A stretch of 64,000 bases of DNA from a virus. This document shows, one piece after another, positions 8,013 to 16,667 of this stretch (its first letter is position 1; each line of letters starts with the position of its first letter). The notes beneath the pieces are model-generated. The model saw nothing but the letters and a program-made list of their open reading frames with translations. It was not told the origin of the DNA and did no database searches. The translations under genes and the position numbers were made by a program. The stretch covers positions 62,001 to 126,000 of IMG/VR virus record IMGVR_UViG_3300017917_004503; one strand, given 5' to 3'.

Positions 8013-9977
8013 ATGTCACAACTACAATCGTTAAAAGAAGATCTCGTTTTGAATGTTTTCATTCTTGAAAAACAAAATTCAATTCTAGAGTCTAAGAAAT
8101 CTGAATCTGATGACTATGTCCTAGAGGGTATAGCTGCTGTGTTCGGTCAAGAGAACAACAACAATAGGATTTACGAAGAGAAAGAATATCTTCCACACCT
8201 TGAGTACTTAAAAGAAAAAATCTCTCAAAACAGATTGGTTGGAGAATTAGATCATCCTGAAAAGTTCGATGTATCTCTTAAGAATATCTCTCACATTATC
8301 ACAGACCTTAATCATGATAAGGATGGTAGAGTCCTTAAAATCAAAGTAAAACTTCTTGATACCCCAGCTGGTAATATAGCAAAAAATTTAGTTGAAGCAG
8401 GAGTTCCACTTTCAATTTCGTCGAGAGCAGCAGGATCAGTAGGCCCTGATAAAAAGGTTCAGATTAAAAAAATCTTTACTTATGATCTAGTAGCCGATCC
8501 TGGATTCAAAGATGCACAACTTGAAAGAGTATATGAAAGCCAAGGATTTACCCCACAAATAGAAGAAATGAAAAAAAATAGCATTTTAAATCATTTAGAA
8601 TGTGTGAATGAGTCTTTAGGTCTAGAAAATGAATCATCGTTAAAGATATATAAAGTCGAAAACGATCAGGAGTTTGAAAAAATCGTAAATAAATCAGACA
8701 ATAAAAATAAATCAGTCCTTATGGAGAATAATGAGTTTGTTACTGAACAGGAGCTTAATAAGTATTCTATTTTCATTAAAAAAGAAATGGATGCTTTAAG
8801 ATCCGCTATCGCAGAGGTTAAAGATCAGAAAGTAACCTTAACAGAATCCGAAGAAGCTAACAAAATGAATAAAGCTCTCGAGGAAAGAGTTGCTAAATTA
8901 GAAAAATATTCAGAGTATTTAGCAGAGAACCTTGAAAGTGCAATTAAGTATGGCGAATATCTAGCTGAAAATTTAGATAATTCTATCAACTATAGTAAAT
9001 ATCTAGCTGAAAATTTAGATAAGAACATTTCTTACTCTAAGTATTTAGCTGAAAATGTTGATAAGTCTATTTCTTATTCAGAATACGTAGCAGAAAGCGT
9101 AGATAGAAACATTGAATATTCTAAATACTTGGCTGAAAAGTTAGATCAGAATATCCAATACTCTGAGTACCTTGCAGAAAACGTTGATCACTCTATTAAC
9201 TATTCTGAATATCTAGCAGAAAACTTAGATAAGGGTATTGCTTATACTGAGTATGTGGCTGAAAAATTAAATGACGGTATTGAATATACAGAATATCTTG
9301 CAGAAAATCTTAATAAAGGAATTCAATATTCTGATTATTTAGCAGAGAATATTAACAAAAGCGTAGACTTTACTGAAAATCTTTCAGAAAAGCTTAATAA
9401 ATCAATATCATATGCTGAGTATATTGCTGAGTCAATTTCTACTAAATTGCCAGCTGACCCTAGCGTAATTTTAAAAGAAAGTGTAAATACATCTGCTGCT
9501 GCAGGCCTAAATGAATCCGGATTTGCTGGTAATTATGAAGGTCTAACATCTCAGATAGATTCACTAATCGAATCGGTTAAAACACAAAAAACCGAGACTA
9601 ATATAAACGAAGCTGCTAAAATGGCAGCACCAGCCGAAACCCAGAAGGCAGAAGAGGTTCTCAATGAAACAGAGAACACCAACAAAACAGGAATTAAATT
9701 TATTGATGATATGCCTGAAGAATACGTTCAGGTTTGGGAATCACTTAATGAAGGACACAAGCAATCAATTATTGCTCAATCTAACTTCTATAAATTGAAC
9801 ACTCCTTACCAGATTAAAAATTTCTGGCAAACACGTCAGTTAGGATCTAAACCTGTTGGTGTACAAAAACTCAACGAGAATGAAAACGTTGCTGAAACCG
9901 CAAAAAATCAAGCTTATAGTACAGATTACATGAATTATATAGCTAGTGCGTTAGAGCAAAAGTTTGGAAAAAGATAA
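8013..9977 (+). CDS. Prohead core protease fused to scaffold (gp21-gp22-like)
   Basis: Protein of 654 aa. The N-terminal ~200 residues match T4 gp21-type prohead proteases: NRLVGELDHPE holds the catalytic-type histidine and PLSISSRAAGS the catalytic-type serine, followed by a VADPGF block. The remainder is helical and charged: thirteen 14-residue repeats at 298-479, then a tail with many potential self-cleavage sites (LNES, INEA, LNET, LNEG, LNEN) and an amphipathic end. In T4 the protease (gp21) and the main scaffold (gp22) are separate genes; here one reading frame appears to hold both. The major capsid gene follows after 23 bases. An internal in-frame ATG (8569 or 8721) could produce scaffold alone. 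The protease call is firm; the scaffold call is inferred from position, composition and cleavage sites. Confidence 0.85.
   Translation: MSQLQSLKEDLVLNVFILEKQNSILESKKSESDDYVLEGIAAVFGQENNNNRIYEEKEYLPHLEYLKEKISQNRLVGELDHPEKFDVSLKNISHIITDLNHDKDGRVLKIKVKLLDTPAGNIAKNLVEAGVPLSISSRAAGSVGPDKKVQIKKIFTYDLVADPGFKDAQLERVYESQGFTPQIEEMKKNSILNHLECVNESLGLENESSLKIYKVENDQEFEKIVNKSDNKNKSVLMENNEFVTEQELNKYSIFIKKEMDALRSAIAEVKDQKVTLTESEEANKMNKALEERVAKLEKYSEYLAENLESAIKYGEYLAENLDNSINYSKYLAENLDKNISYSKYLAENVDKSISYSEYVAESVDRNIEYSKYLAEKLDQNIQYSEYLAENVDHSINYSEYLAENLDKGIAYTEYVAEKLNDGIEYTEYLAENLNKGIQYSDYLAENINKSVDFTENLSEKLNKSISYAEYIAESISTKLPADPSVILKESVNTSAAAGLNESGFAGNYEGLTSQIDSLIESVKTQKTETNINEAAKMAAPAETQKAEEVLNETENTNKTGIKFIDDMPEEYVQVWESLNEGHKQSIIAQSNFYKLNTPYQIKNFWQTRQLGSKPVGVQKLNENENVAETAKNQAYSTDYMNYIASALEQKFGKR
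8904..9449 (+). repeat. Thirteen tandem 14-codon repeats in the scaffold domain
   Basis: Residues 298-479 are an uninterrupted run of 14-residue units with consensus xYSEYLAENLDKSI. Conservation is stronger at protein level than at DNA level (synonymous codons vary between units), which implies selection for the helical protein pattern. The unit length equals two heptads. The last two units are the most degenerate. Confidence 0.9.
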
Positions 9978-10000
9978 AACAAAAAAAATAACCACAAATC

Positions 10001-11719
10001 ATGAAATTGATTAACGAAAATGAAATCTATGAAACCTGGTCTCCGATTATCGAGAGCAAAGCAGGTATCACAGACGAAAGCAAAAAAGGGTGGTTGACTA
10101 AATACTGTCACTACCACTCATTAAACGAATCTGCCGGTGCATACAACTCTTTAGGTGTTGTTAACGGTATGGGTACTGTAGCTCCTCCAGCTTTCCCTGG
10201 TGCTGCTTATCCTGGTGGTTCGTATTCAACTGGCGCAAACGCTGGTTTCTATAACAACACTTGGCAAGGTTCAGGTGACAAATTCCCTTCACTTCTTCCT
10301 TTAGCTATTCAGGTAGCTGCGAAGACTATAGGTTTTGATATTGTCCCTGTTATTCCTTTATCAGGTCCAACCGGTATCTTATCTTATTTAGATTATGTGT
10401 ATGCTGGTGGTAAAATCAGTGCTGCTGCTGCATCTTCTGCTGCTGATCAGTTAGCTACTGCTCCTTCAATGATTAAATTCCCAGTTTATCAAACTGCTTC
10501 AGGCGCTGCTGGTACTACCGGTGCTACTGCTGGAACTTTCACTGTTGGTGCTACTGCATCTATTAGCTCAACTCTTCTTTTAACCTTCGTAGGTTTATCA
10601 AGAATTGACGGATTCCCTATCTTCGAAATTACTGGTCTTGCTTCAGGATCTAACGTTGCTTCTTATTTCAACGGAACTCCTGCTCAAATCGTAACTGGTT
10701 CTGGCGGATCTGGATTCTACACAGCTAACACTTCTGGTACAGCTCAGTTAGTAAAAGCTTTAGAAGATCACATCCAAGGTTTCTCTGGTGCTGGTTTCAA
10801 CGATACAAACGATTGGCAAGGTCCTTATGTTGATGGTACTAAGACTTACAATCCAATGTTAAGAGGAGTAGCTGAATCTACCTACTACAACTCAATGGGT
10901 CTTTCGACTTTCACTAAGTTCGTAGAAGCTGAAACTTTCCAAGTTGCTGCTTCAGTTACAACTGAGCAAATCCAAGACTTAAACAAGCAGTTCGGTATCG
11001 ATGTTATCTCAATGATCGAGAACGCACTTGTTAACGAGGTTTCTCAAGCTATCAATAAGCACATTCTTTCAAGAGCTTTTGCTTTAGGATGGTCTAACCA
11101 CACTCAATTCTTCGCAGTTGAAAATCAAAACCTTAACCTTAACTTAGTTATTGGTGGTGGTTCTGGAACTACTGCTGCTTACGTGAAGAAGGACGACACA
11201 ACTGGAACAATGCCTATCCCTACAGGTCCTGCATCAGGAGGATATGAGAACTTATCAACTTTACAAAGAAGATTATTCTCAAGAATTCTTGCAGCTGCTA
11301 ACGTGGTAGCTAACAGAGGTAGAAGAGGTCCTGCTAACTTCATCGTTACAAACGCTGCGGTTGCAAGTGCACTTCAAGACATCTCTCAGTTCACTTTCGC
11401 TCCATTCTCTAATACTTTAACTCAAAACAACGGTACTTTATACCCTGTAGGTTCACTTGCTGGTATGACAGTTTACGTAGATCAGAATATGAGATACGAT
11501 GATACCAGAGTTTGCGTTGGTAGAAAAGGTGGAGATGATGAGCCAGGATTAAAATTCATGCCTTACATGATGGCTGAATCAATCCAGACCATCTCAGAAG
11601 GTACTATGTCACCTAAGATCGCAGTTAAGTCTAGATACGCTCTAGTAGAAGCTGGTTTCTTACCAGAAACTATGTACTTAACATTCTATGTGAACGTGCC
11701 AGTTGGCGGATTAGCTTAA
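10001..11719 (+). CDS. Major capsid protein, T4 gp23-like
   Basis: Protein of 572 aa directly after the protease-scaffold gene, as in the T4 order 21-22-23. Residues 36-47 contain CHYHSLNESAGA, so cleavage after E43 would remove a 43-residue N-terminal peptide, as T4 gp23 loses its first 65 residues. The body has HK97-type features: a long helix around VTTEQIQDLNKQFGIDVISM, an NxxRRGPANFIVTN segment and a late PKIAVKSRYALVEAGF block. The middle part (about 60-270) is Gly/Ala/Thr-rich and could be an inserted surface domain. Codon choice is visibly different from neighbours (more AAC, TTC, TAC, GGT, GCT), as expected for the most highly expressed gene. A terminator follows. Confidence 0.88.
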   Translation: MKLINENEIYETWSPIIESKAGITDESKKGWLTKYCHYHSLNESAGAYNSLGVVNGMGTVAPPAFPGAAYPGGSYSTGANAGFYNNTWQGSGDKFPSLLPLAIQVAAKTIGFDIVPVIPLSGPTGILSYLDYVYAGGKISAAAASSAADQLATAPSMIKFPVYQTASGAAGTTGATAGTFTVGATASISSTLLLTFVGLSRIDGFPIFEITGLASGSNVASYFNGTPAQIVTGSGGSGFYTANTSGTAQLVKALEDHIQGFSGAGFNDTNDWQGPYVDGTKTYNPMLRGVAESTYYNSMGLSTFTKFVEAETFQVAASVTTEQIQDLNKQFGIDVISMIENALVNEVSQAINKHILSRAFALGWSNHTQFFAVENQNLNLNLVIGGGSGTTAAYVKKDDTTGTMPIPTGPASGGYENLSTLQRRLFSRILAAANVVANRGRRGPANFIVTNAAVASALQDISQFTFAPFSNTLTQNNGTLYPVGSLAGMTVYVDQNMRYDDTRVCVGRKGGDDEPGLKFMPYMMAESIQTISEGTMSPKIAVKSRYALVEAGFLPETMYLTFYVNVPVGGLA

Positions 11720-11738
11720 TCGCTTTTCTTCATAATAT

Positions 11739-11770
11739 AAAACCCCAGGCCTTAAAACCTGGGGTTTTTT
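11739..11770 (+). terminator. Rho-independent terminator after the capsid gene
   Basis: AAAACCCCAGG (11739-11749) pairs with CCTGGGGTTTT (11758-11768) around an 8-nt loop, followed by a short T run. It is the most GC-rich hairpin in the window and ends the capsid transcript 20 bases after the stop codon. Confidence 0.9.
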
Positions 11771-11812
11771 GTTTCTTGTCACCTAGGCTCTTTGGGAACT
11801 AATAATAATTGG

Positions 11813-11820
11813 GATATATA
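11813..11820 (+). promoter_or_regulatory. Putative late promoter P3 (GATATATA)
   Basis: GATATATA located 25 nt before the preferred ATG at 11845. The longer reading frame that opens with TTG at 11809 would translate through the motif, which is a reason to prefer the downstream ATG. Confidence 0.65.
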
Positions 11821-11844
11821 GATAACAAAAATGAATTGTTTCCG

Positions 11845-12990
11845 ATGAAAAATTTACCATCATTTAAAGACTTTAGTAATTACTCCTCCCTTCTTGAAAC
11901 TGCATCAGCAGAGGAAATTAGACTACTTAATGAGTTAGAAACCTCTGATCCTAATCATACACTCAATGAAGGAAAAATTTTAGATACCGTAAAGAATGAA
12001 TTGTCTAAATTTTTTCTTGGTAAATATTCTAAACTAAGCGTAATAGATAAAGCTAGAAAAGTTTTAGTCGATCTGGAAATTGATCTTATTGAGAAAAAAT
12101 ATGAATTTGAAGAATCTATTTCTAATATAGATTCTCAAATAGATTCGATTGGTAGCTCTGGTGATAAACAGAGATTGATTGCACTCAGAAAAGATAGAGA
12201 TAATAAGATTAAGGAATTTGAAAAATATGAGGAGTCTTCTAAACTAAAGATGAAAAAAGCCATCGAAGTAATTAGAGAAATGATCGAAGGTGATTCAAGA
12301 AAAAGAAAGTATTATGAAGCCGGAAGATCCGAAGATGAAATTGGATTAGCTGAATTGAAGTACAAATTCGCAAAAGAAAAATCTGATGATAAGGAAATCA
12401 AAAAATACGAAGAAGCAATTAGAAAGGCTAAAGAAGAAGCTGAAGCTAAAGCAGATGTCCTGAAATCTGAGATCGAAACTAAAGAAAAAGATAGCGAGCC
12501 TGAAGCATCTAATCAGGTTCAAGTTGTTAAAATTGATCCTGAAAAAGAAAAGAAAAAAATATCTAGCAGAAGAGGTAAGGACATCATTGAAAGAAAAAGA
12601 CAACTTGAAAATTCCATAGTAGATTTAAAAGCTGATATGGAAAGAATTCTGACCCAAATGGAGAAACATATAAAGTCAGGTAAGAAAATTTCTAGATCGT
12701 ATATCAACAACAAGAAGATTCAACTTCTTTCTATGGCATCTTCAATCGATTCTCAGACCAATTTACTTAAAATCCTTAGAGACTTAGGAAAAAGTGAAAA
12801 TGAGATAACGAAGAAACTTTCTAAAGAACAGGAATTTACCAAATTGGCTAATCTTATAAATCAAGGCATTGCCGAGGGCGAAGATGCCAAATCTGGTTTA
12901 AAGAAAGTCGTTTCTTCCATCTTTGTTGGTCCAGAGGGAACGATAAACACTGAAAAGGTTAAACAAGCTAAAGAAAAATTGAATAAATAA
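11845..12990 (+). CDS. Probable internal head protein, coiled-coil, with maturation site
   Basis: Protein of 381 aa from ATG 11845 (a TTG at 11809 would add 12 residues, but that leader contains the promoter motif). After a short N-terminal part (MKNLPSFKDF...) comes HTLNE|GKILDTVKNELSKFF, with a gp21-type cleavage site after E42. The rest is almost entirely charged helix (Lys/Glu-rich, coiled coil from about 60 to 300). The segment after the cleavage site is similar to the same segment in the next gene (LNEASVLDKLKNFLSGAF), so the two look like paralogues. By analogy with T4 internal and core proteins, the N-terminal piece would target the protein into the prohead and be removed. Exact function unknown. 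Confidence 0.65.
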   Translation: MKNLPSFKDFSNYSSLLETASAEEIRLLNELETSDPNHTLNEGKILDTVKNELSKFFLGKYSKLSVIDKARKVLVDLEIDLIEKKYEFEESISNIDSQIDSIGSSGDKQRLIALRKDRDNKIKEFEKYEESSKLKMKKAIEVIREMIEGDSRKRKYYEAGRSEDEIGLAELKYKFAKEKSDDKEIKKYEEAIRKAKEEAEAKADVLKSEIETKEKDSEPEASNQVQVVKIDPEKEKKKISSRRGKDIIERKRQLENSIVDLKADMERILTQMEKHIKSGKKISRSYINNKKIQLLSMASSIDSQTNLLKILRDLGKSENEITKKLSKEQEFTKLANLINQGIAEGEDAKSGLKKVVSSIFVGPEGTINTEKVKQAKEKLNK

Positions 12991-12991
12991 T

Positions 12992-13909
12992 ATGACTCTG
13001 AATTTTACAGAATGGGAAAGGCTTAATGAAGCTAGTGTTTTAGATAAACTCAAAAATTTCTTGAGTGGAGCTTTTGGTGGTTCGATTTCTAAATTGGATA
13101 ACCTTGGCGAGGAATATAGATCTGCAGAAATGGATTATGTTGATGAGTGGGAGAAAATCCAAGAGGAAATTGATAAACTAGAATTACAAAGATCCCAAAC
13201 CAAAGCTGATCCTGCAGAACTCAAAAAGATCGATAGATTAATCGTTAGAAACAATCAACTTCTTAGTTCTCAGTCAAAGGCACACGAAAAGAAGACTGAT
13301 GAAATCTTTTTAAAAGTTAAAAAGATAATCACTGAAAACAAAAGACTTAGAACTTATTGGGAAAGAATAAAGACTAAAATAGATTCTGAGGTTAGCCAAG
13401 ACATGTATGAGAAAGCCAAAAAGCTATCTGATTCTTCTTTAGCTGATTCATTGTATACCAAATATAAAGATGCTGTACTAAAGGCTAAACAAAAGGATGA
13501 AGAATTTAGAGAGAAGTATGGCAATTTGATGACTCGAGAAATTCAGGCTGGTCCAAAGTCATCAAAGTTTAAAGATGATGAAATTGATTCCGAAATTGAT
13601 GGCGAGTCTTCAGAAACTTCCTTTTCATATCTTTCCAAATTACCTGTTTCAGATTTTTCTAAAGCTGTTAAAAATCTTGAGCAAAAGGATGCTAAAAGCT
13701 TATTGTCTTATTTAATTAAGCAAAGGAATGAAAGATATGTCGCAATGGATTTAGAAAGAGATGCACTTAACAAATTTGTTTCTAGTGCTTCTAATAAGGA
13801 TAAGGCTAGAGATTTAGCTTCAGATAAAATTAAGGACATCAGATCTAGATATATGTCAGAAATTCGTGATTTAAGATCTAAAATAACTTTAACTAGAAAA
13901 TATGCTTAA
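12992..13909 (+). CDS. Probable internal head protein, paralogue of the preceding gene
   Basis: Protein of 305 aa starting 1 base after the previous stop. It opens MTLNFTEWERLNE|ASVLDKL, a 13-residue leader ending in a consensus gp21-type cleavage site, very like the capsid-targeting peptides of T4 internal proteins in length and style. The rest is charged and helical, with a Ser-rich acidic patch near 200 (DGESSETSF). The post-cleavage segment aligns by eye with that of the preceding protein. Ends overlapping the next gene by 8 bases. Not homologous to anything I can name. Confidence 0.65.
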   Translation: MTLNFTEWERLNEASVLDKLKNFLSGAFGGSISKLDNLGEEYRSAEMDYVDEWEKIQEEIDKLELQRSQTKADPAELKKIDRLIVRNNQLLSSQSKAHEKKTDEIFLKVKKIITENKRLRTYWERIKTKIDSEVSQDMYEKAKKLSDSSLADSLYTKYKDAVLKAKQKDEEFREKYGNLMTREIQAGPKSSKFKDDEIDSEIDGESSETSFSYLSKLPVSDFSKAVKNLEQKDAKSLLSYLIKQRNERYVAMDLERDALNKFVSSASNKDKARDLASDKIKDIRSRYMSEIRDLRSKITLTRKYA

Positions 13910-14153
13910 TTTCGAAGAATTTAGGTTAAGTGAGGCAGAAACCAAATTAACCACTATACAGAAAATCAAGACTCAGATTTCAGAGAAGTTTGATGCGATC
14001 AACAACGCTAAAAAAACTAAAAAACCGGGAGATATGAATTCCGAGGTTAATAGTATAATTGCTCAATCTACTTTATACTCAGAGATTTCTGCAATGATGA
14101 AAACTTTGGCGGCGGAGATTAAAGCCAGTGGTAAAAGTGAAAATATATATTAA
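13902..14153 (+). CDS. Small probable internal head protein with maturation site
   Basis: Protein of 83 aa whose ATG overlaps the end of the preceding gene by 8 bases (translational coupling likely). It begins MLNFEEFRLSE|AETKLTTIQ: an 11-residue leader with LSE|A, again a gp21-type site, followed by a short basic helix-rich body. Size and layout resemble the small internal proteins (IPs) of T4, which are packaged in the head and injected with DNA. This is inference from the leader and context. Confidence 0.6.
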   Translation: MLNFEEFRLSEAETKLTTIQKIKTQISEKFDAINNAKKTKKPGDMNSEVNSIIAQSTLYSEISAMMKTLAAEIKASGKSENIY

Positions 14154-14155
14154 GT

Positions 14156-16636
14156 ATGAATAAGAACCCTTATATCAATAATCCTGTAGCTAATAGTTTT
14201 CTACAGGAATATTATGACAAGATTTTCGAAAACGAGAATGTCGATGAACTTTTGGTTAAAATTGCAGATAATTCTTTAAACGCTTTTAAAATTATAACTT
14301 TCGATTTAGCTCCTAAGAGAGATAGAAATCCTGATGTTATTAGAGTAAAATTATCTGATGTTGCTAATTCTAAAAATGTAAAGGAACTTACTTCTAAACT
14401 TTTAGATTATGCTGACGATAATGATTTGGTTAATTCTAAATTCTACGAGTCTAAAAAGCTCTATTTGGATGCTCTGAAGAAATTCTGTGAAGCTTTAAAT
14501 AGAACATCAGAAATATCTAAATCTAAAGACGAGGTTTCAATAAAGCAATTTAAGTTAGCTGCAAGCAAACTTATGAACTCTATCGATAACATCGCTAAGC
14601 AAGCAGCAGAGGAAGAGAAAAAAGCTAATGAAAATCTGGATCTTTATTATTTCGAAGATCATTTAAATGAATCTATTTTTACTGGATATAAAGATAGACT
14701 CAAGGATTTAAAGAAGCTTCTCACCAATCTCAAAACTTCTGCAGAAGGAAAGGATCAGAAAAATGGATATGGTAAAGACTGGAAGATGGTTTTTGTCGAA
14801 TTGGATGAAAAAAGAAAAACCCTGGATGTAAATGAGGGCGGTGAAAAAAATCGTAAGCTTTTAGAGGAATTAGAAAAACAGGTTGCTAAATTCCAAGCGG
14901 AATTCAACGATTCTTTAATTAAAGCTGCTAACAGATCTTTACAGAAACTTGAAGCCGATGAGGAAATATACACAACATATTCGGATGTTACTGATCTTGT
15001 TGGTCAGGCCATTGAATTGTTAACTAGAGCAAAGACTCAATATTTAATGGCGGTGAAAGATATCAAAGATGAGAATGAGGTTAAGGAAATAGAGATTTCT
15101 AAAACTCTTTTTCCTTTGAAAAGAGGTGATACAGATTCTGACAAAAAGATGAAAAATAGTGGATTGATATTCGCTATTCAAAAATCTTTTGTCGATGGCA
15201 TACCATCAGCAGGAAAGCTTTTAAAATCTAAAGGTGGACCTAATGGTAAATATGGTCCGGCTACAACGTCTATCGTGGCAACAATCCAGAAGATAACAGG
15301 AAATAAAAACCAGAACGGTGAACTTGATAGAACCCTTTTAGGCGATATAATTTCTTCTGATTGGGTTTCTGGTGAAAACAAAAAGAAAATTCAAACTGCA
15401 TTAGAGATCATAAAATCTAAGACGAATGAAAACTATAATTATTTGTCATATGAGAAAATTTTCGAAGGGAAGATCCAAATTAATCAATCTGAATTTGAAT
15501 CTGAGTTAGCGAAAAAATTCGATGAAGTGAAAAGCATGTCTGTTGATAGAGCAAAGGGTGAAGATGTCAGTCATAAACCTGGATCCGCATCGGGTGTAGG
15601 TAAATTGGCAAAAAAACTTAGGGAACTCTATAGTATTAAAATAGAGGAAGATGCTTTTGTGAAATCCGATGGAACTTTAAAATCCTCTTATTCAACACAA
15701 TTTATAAAAGATTGGAATTCAGCTTTAGAAAAAGTTGAAAACGAAGAACCTAAGAATTTCGCATATTTCTTTGCTGATGGTGGAGTTTATAACATAAATC
15801 TAGCATCAACTTCTCTTAAAAATGCTTGCAACTGGTCTAAGTGGACAGATTTCAGAAAGATAAAGGATTTAAATGACGAGGATGCGATCGACTTCTTAAC
15901 CAACTATCTTAAAGGTTGGACTACTTTCGGTATGGTAAGACCTGGCTACAGATACGATGGTATTAAAACTCTTACTAAACAAAATTCAGATAACGATTCT
16001 TTAGATCTTTCTGGTCCTTATGAGATGATGGAAACATCGATTAAAAACAAAGAGATTCCTTTCATTGATTATGAAACCCTCAAAGGAGACATTGCTAAAG
16101 CTTTTAAAATTGTTTTACAAAAGGAAGAAAAATCTCCAGACTTGGGTAAGGAAGAATTTGTTGCTTTGAATAACTTTTTAATCATGATTGCTAATTGCGT
16201 TAGCTTTAACGGTGAAAAATTCATAAGCTGTGTGAAATGGATTGATGAAAACGTGATCGGAGAATCTACAGCCAAAAGGATAATCAAAGATCAAATAATC
16301 GGAATCGATAGAGACGATTCTGATACGGGACGTTTATTAGGTTACGAGTCTTCTAGAATTATAGTTGGCAAGTTTTCTGAAATAGCTAAAAAGCAAACCT
16401 CAACCAAAAGGAAGAAACAAATGTCTCAATCACTTACTTCACTTAATACTCTAGCTGGAATGAAAGTTGGTGATAGAGAAGCTATAGGAATAAGGGACGT
16501 TTTAGCCGATACCTGCTATTATATAGCTGCAGACATCTATCCCAGCATAGAAACCCATATAAAACGTATGAATTCTAAGTCTTTTGATCAAATACCCCAA
16601 CAAACACCTAATAAATGTGTTAATGTTTCTAAATAA
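14156..16636 (+). CDS. Large probable head-internal polyprotein with PG-binding-like segment
   Basis: Protein of 826 aa, 2 bases after the previous gene. It has three similar junctions: YYDKIFE|NE (about residue 25), YYFEDHLNE|SIF (after 172) and LSYEKIFE|GKI (after 437), each a possible gp21-type site, which would split it into modules. The middle module is charged helix plus a segment at about 336-400 (NGKYGPATTSIVATIQKITG followed by NGELDRTLLGDI) that resembles peptidoglycan-binding_1 domains (x-G-x-Y/F-G-P-x-T...). The last module (about 440-826) is globular and unrecognised. The gene ends at a terminator whose stem begins in the stop codon. A cargo injected with DNA or acting at the cell wall is possible, but not shown. 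Confidence 0.6.
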   Translation: MNKNPYINNPVANSFLQEYYDKIFENENVDELLVKIADNSLNAFKIITFDLAPKRDRNPDVIRVKLSDVANSKNVKELTSKLLDYADDNDLVNSKFYESKKLYLDALKKFCEALNRTSEISKSKDEVSIKQFKLAASKLMNSIDNIAKQAAEEEKKANENLDLYYFEDHLNESIFTGYKDRLKDLKKLLTNLKTSAEGKDQKNGYGKDWKMVFVELDEKRKTLDVNEGGEKNRKLLEELEKQVAKFQAEFNDSLIKAANRSLQKLEADEEIYTTYSDVTDLVGQAIELLTRAKTQYLMAVKDIKDENEVKEIEISKTLFPLKRGDTDSDKKMKNSGLIFAIQKSFVDGIPSAGKLLKSKGGPNGKYGPATTSIVATIQKITGNKNQNGELDRTLLGDIISSDWVSGENKKKIQTALEIIKSKTNENYNYLSYEKIFEGKIQINQSEFESELAKKFDEVKSMSVDRAKGEDVSHKPGSASGVGKLAKKLRELYSIKIEEDAFVKSDGTLKSSYSTQFIKDWNSALEKVENEEPKNFAYFFADGGVYNINLASTSLKNACNWSKWTDFRKIKDLNDEDAIDFLTNYLKGWTTFGMVRPGYRYDGIKTLTKQNSDNDSLDLSGPYEMMETSIKNKEIPFIDYETLKGDIAKAFKIVLQKEEKSPDLGKEEFVALNNFLIMIANCVSFNGEKFISCVKWIDENVIGESTAKRIIKDQIIGIDRDDSDTGRLLGYESSRIIVGKFSEIAKKQTSTKRKKQMSQSLTSLNTLAGMKVGDREAIGIRDVLADTCYYIAADIYPSIETHIKRMNSKSFDQIPQQTPNKCVNVSK

Positions 16637-16667
16637 GGAATGATTTTAAAATCATTCCTTTTTTTTT
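16635..16667 (+). terminator. Rho-independent terminator overlapping the stop codon
   Basis: AAGGAATGA (16635-16643) pairs with TCATTCCTT (16652-16660), with TTTTAAAA between them that can extend the stem; a T run follows. It closes the probable internal-protein block. The T run continues into a TATATTTG element. Confidence 0.85.

Noticed and set aside
8641-8660. GATATATA inside the protease-scaffold gene as a tenth late promoter
   Set aside because: Not counted in the promoter set because it is within a coding frame and 69 nt from the nearest in-frame ATG; similar copies inside other genes (5344, 22641) fit chance. Kept only as a low-interest possibility.
11809-11844. TTG start at 11809 for the first internal-protein gene
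   Set aside because: The extension would be translated across the GATATATA promoter motif; ATG 11845 gives a leader that resembles the other head-targeting N-termini.
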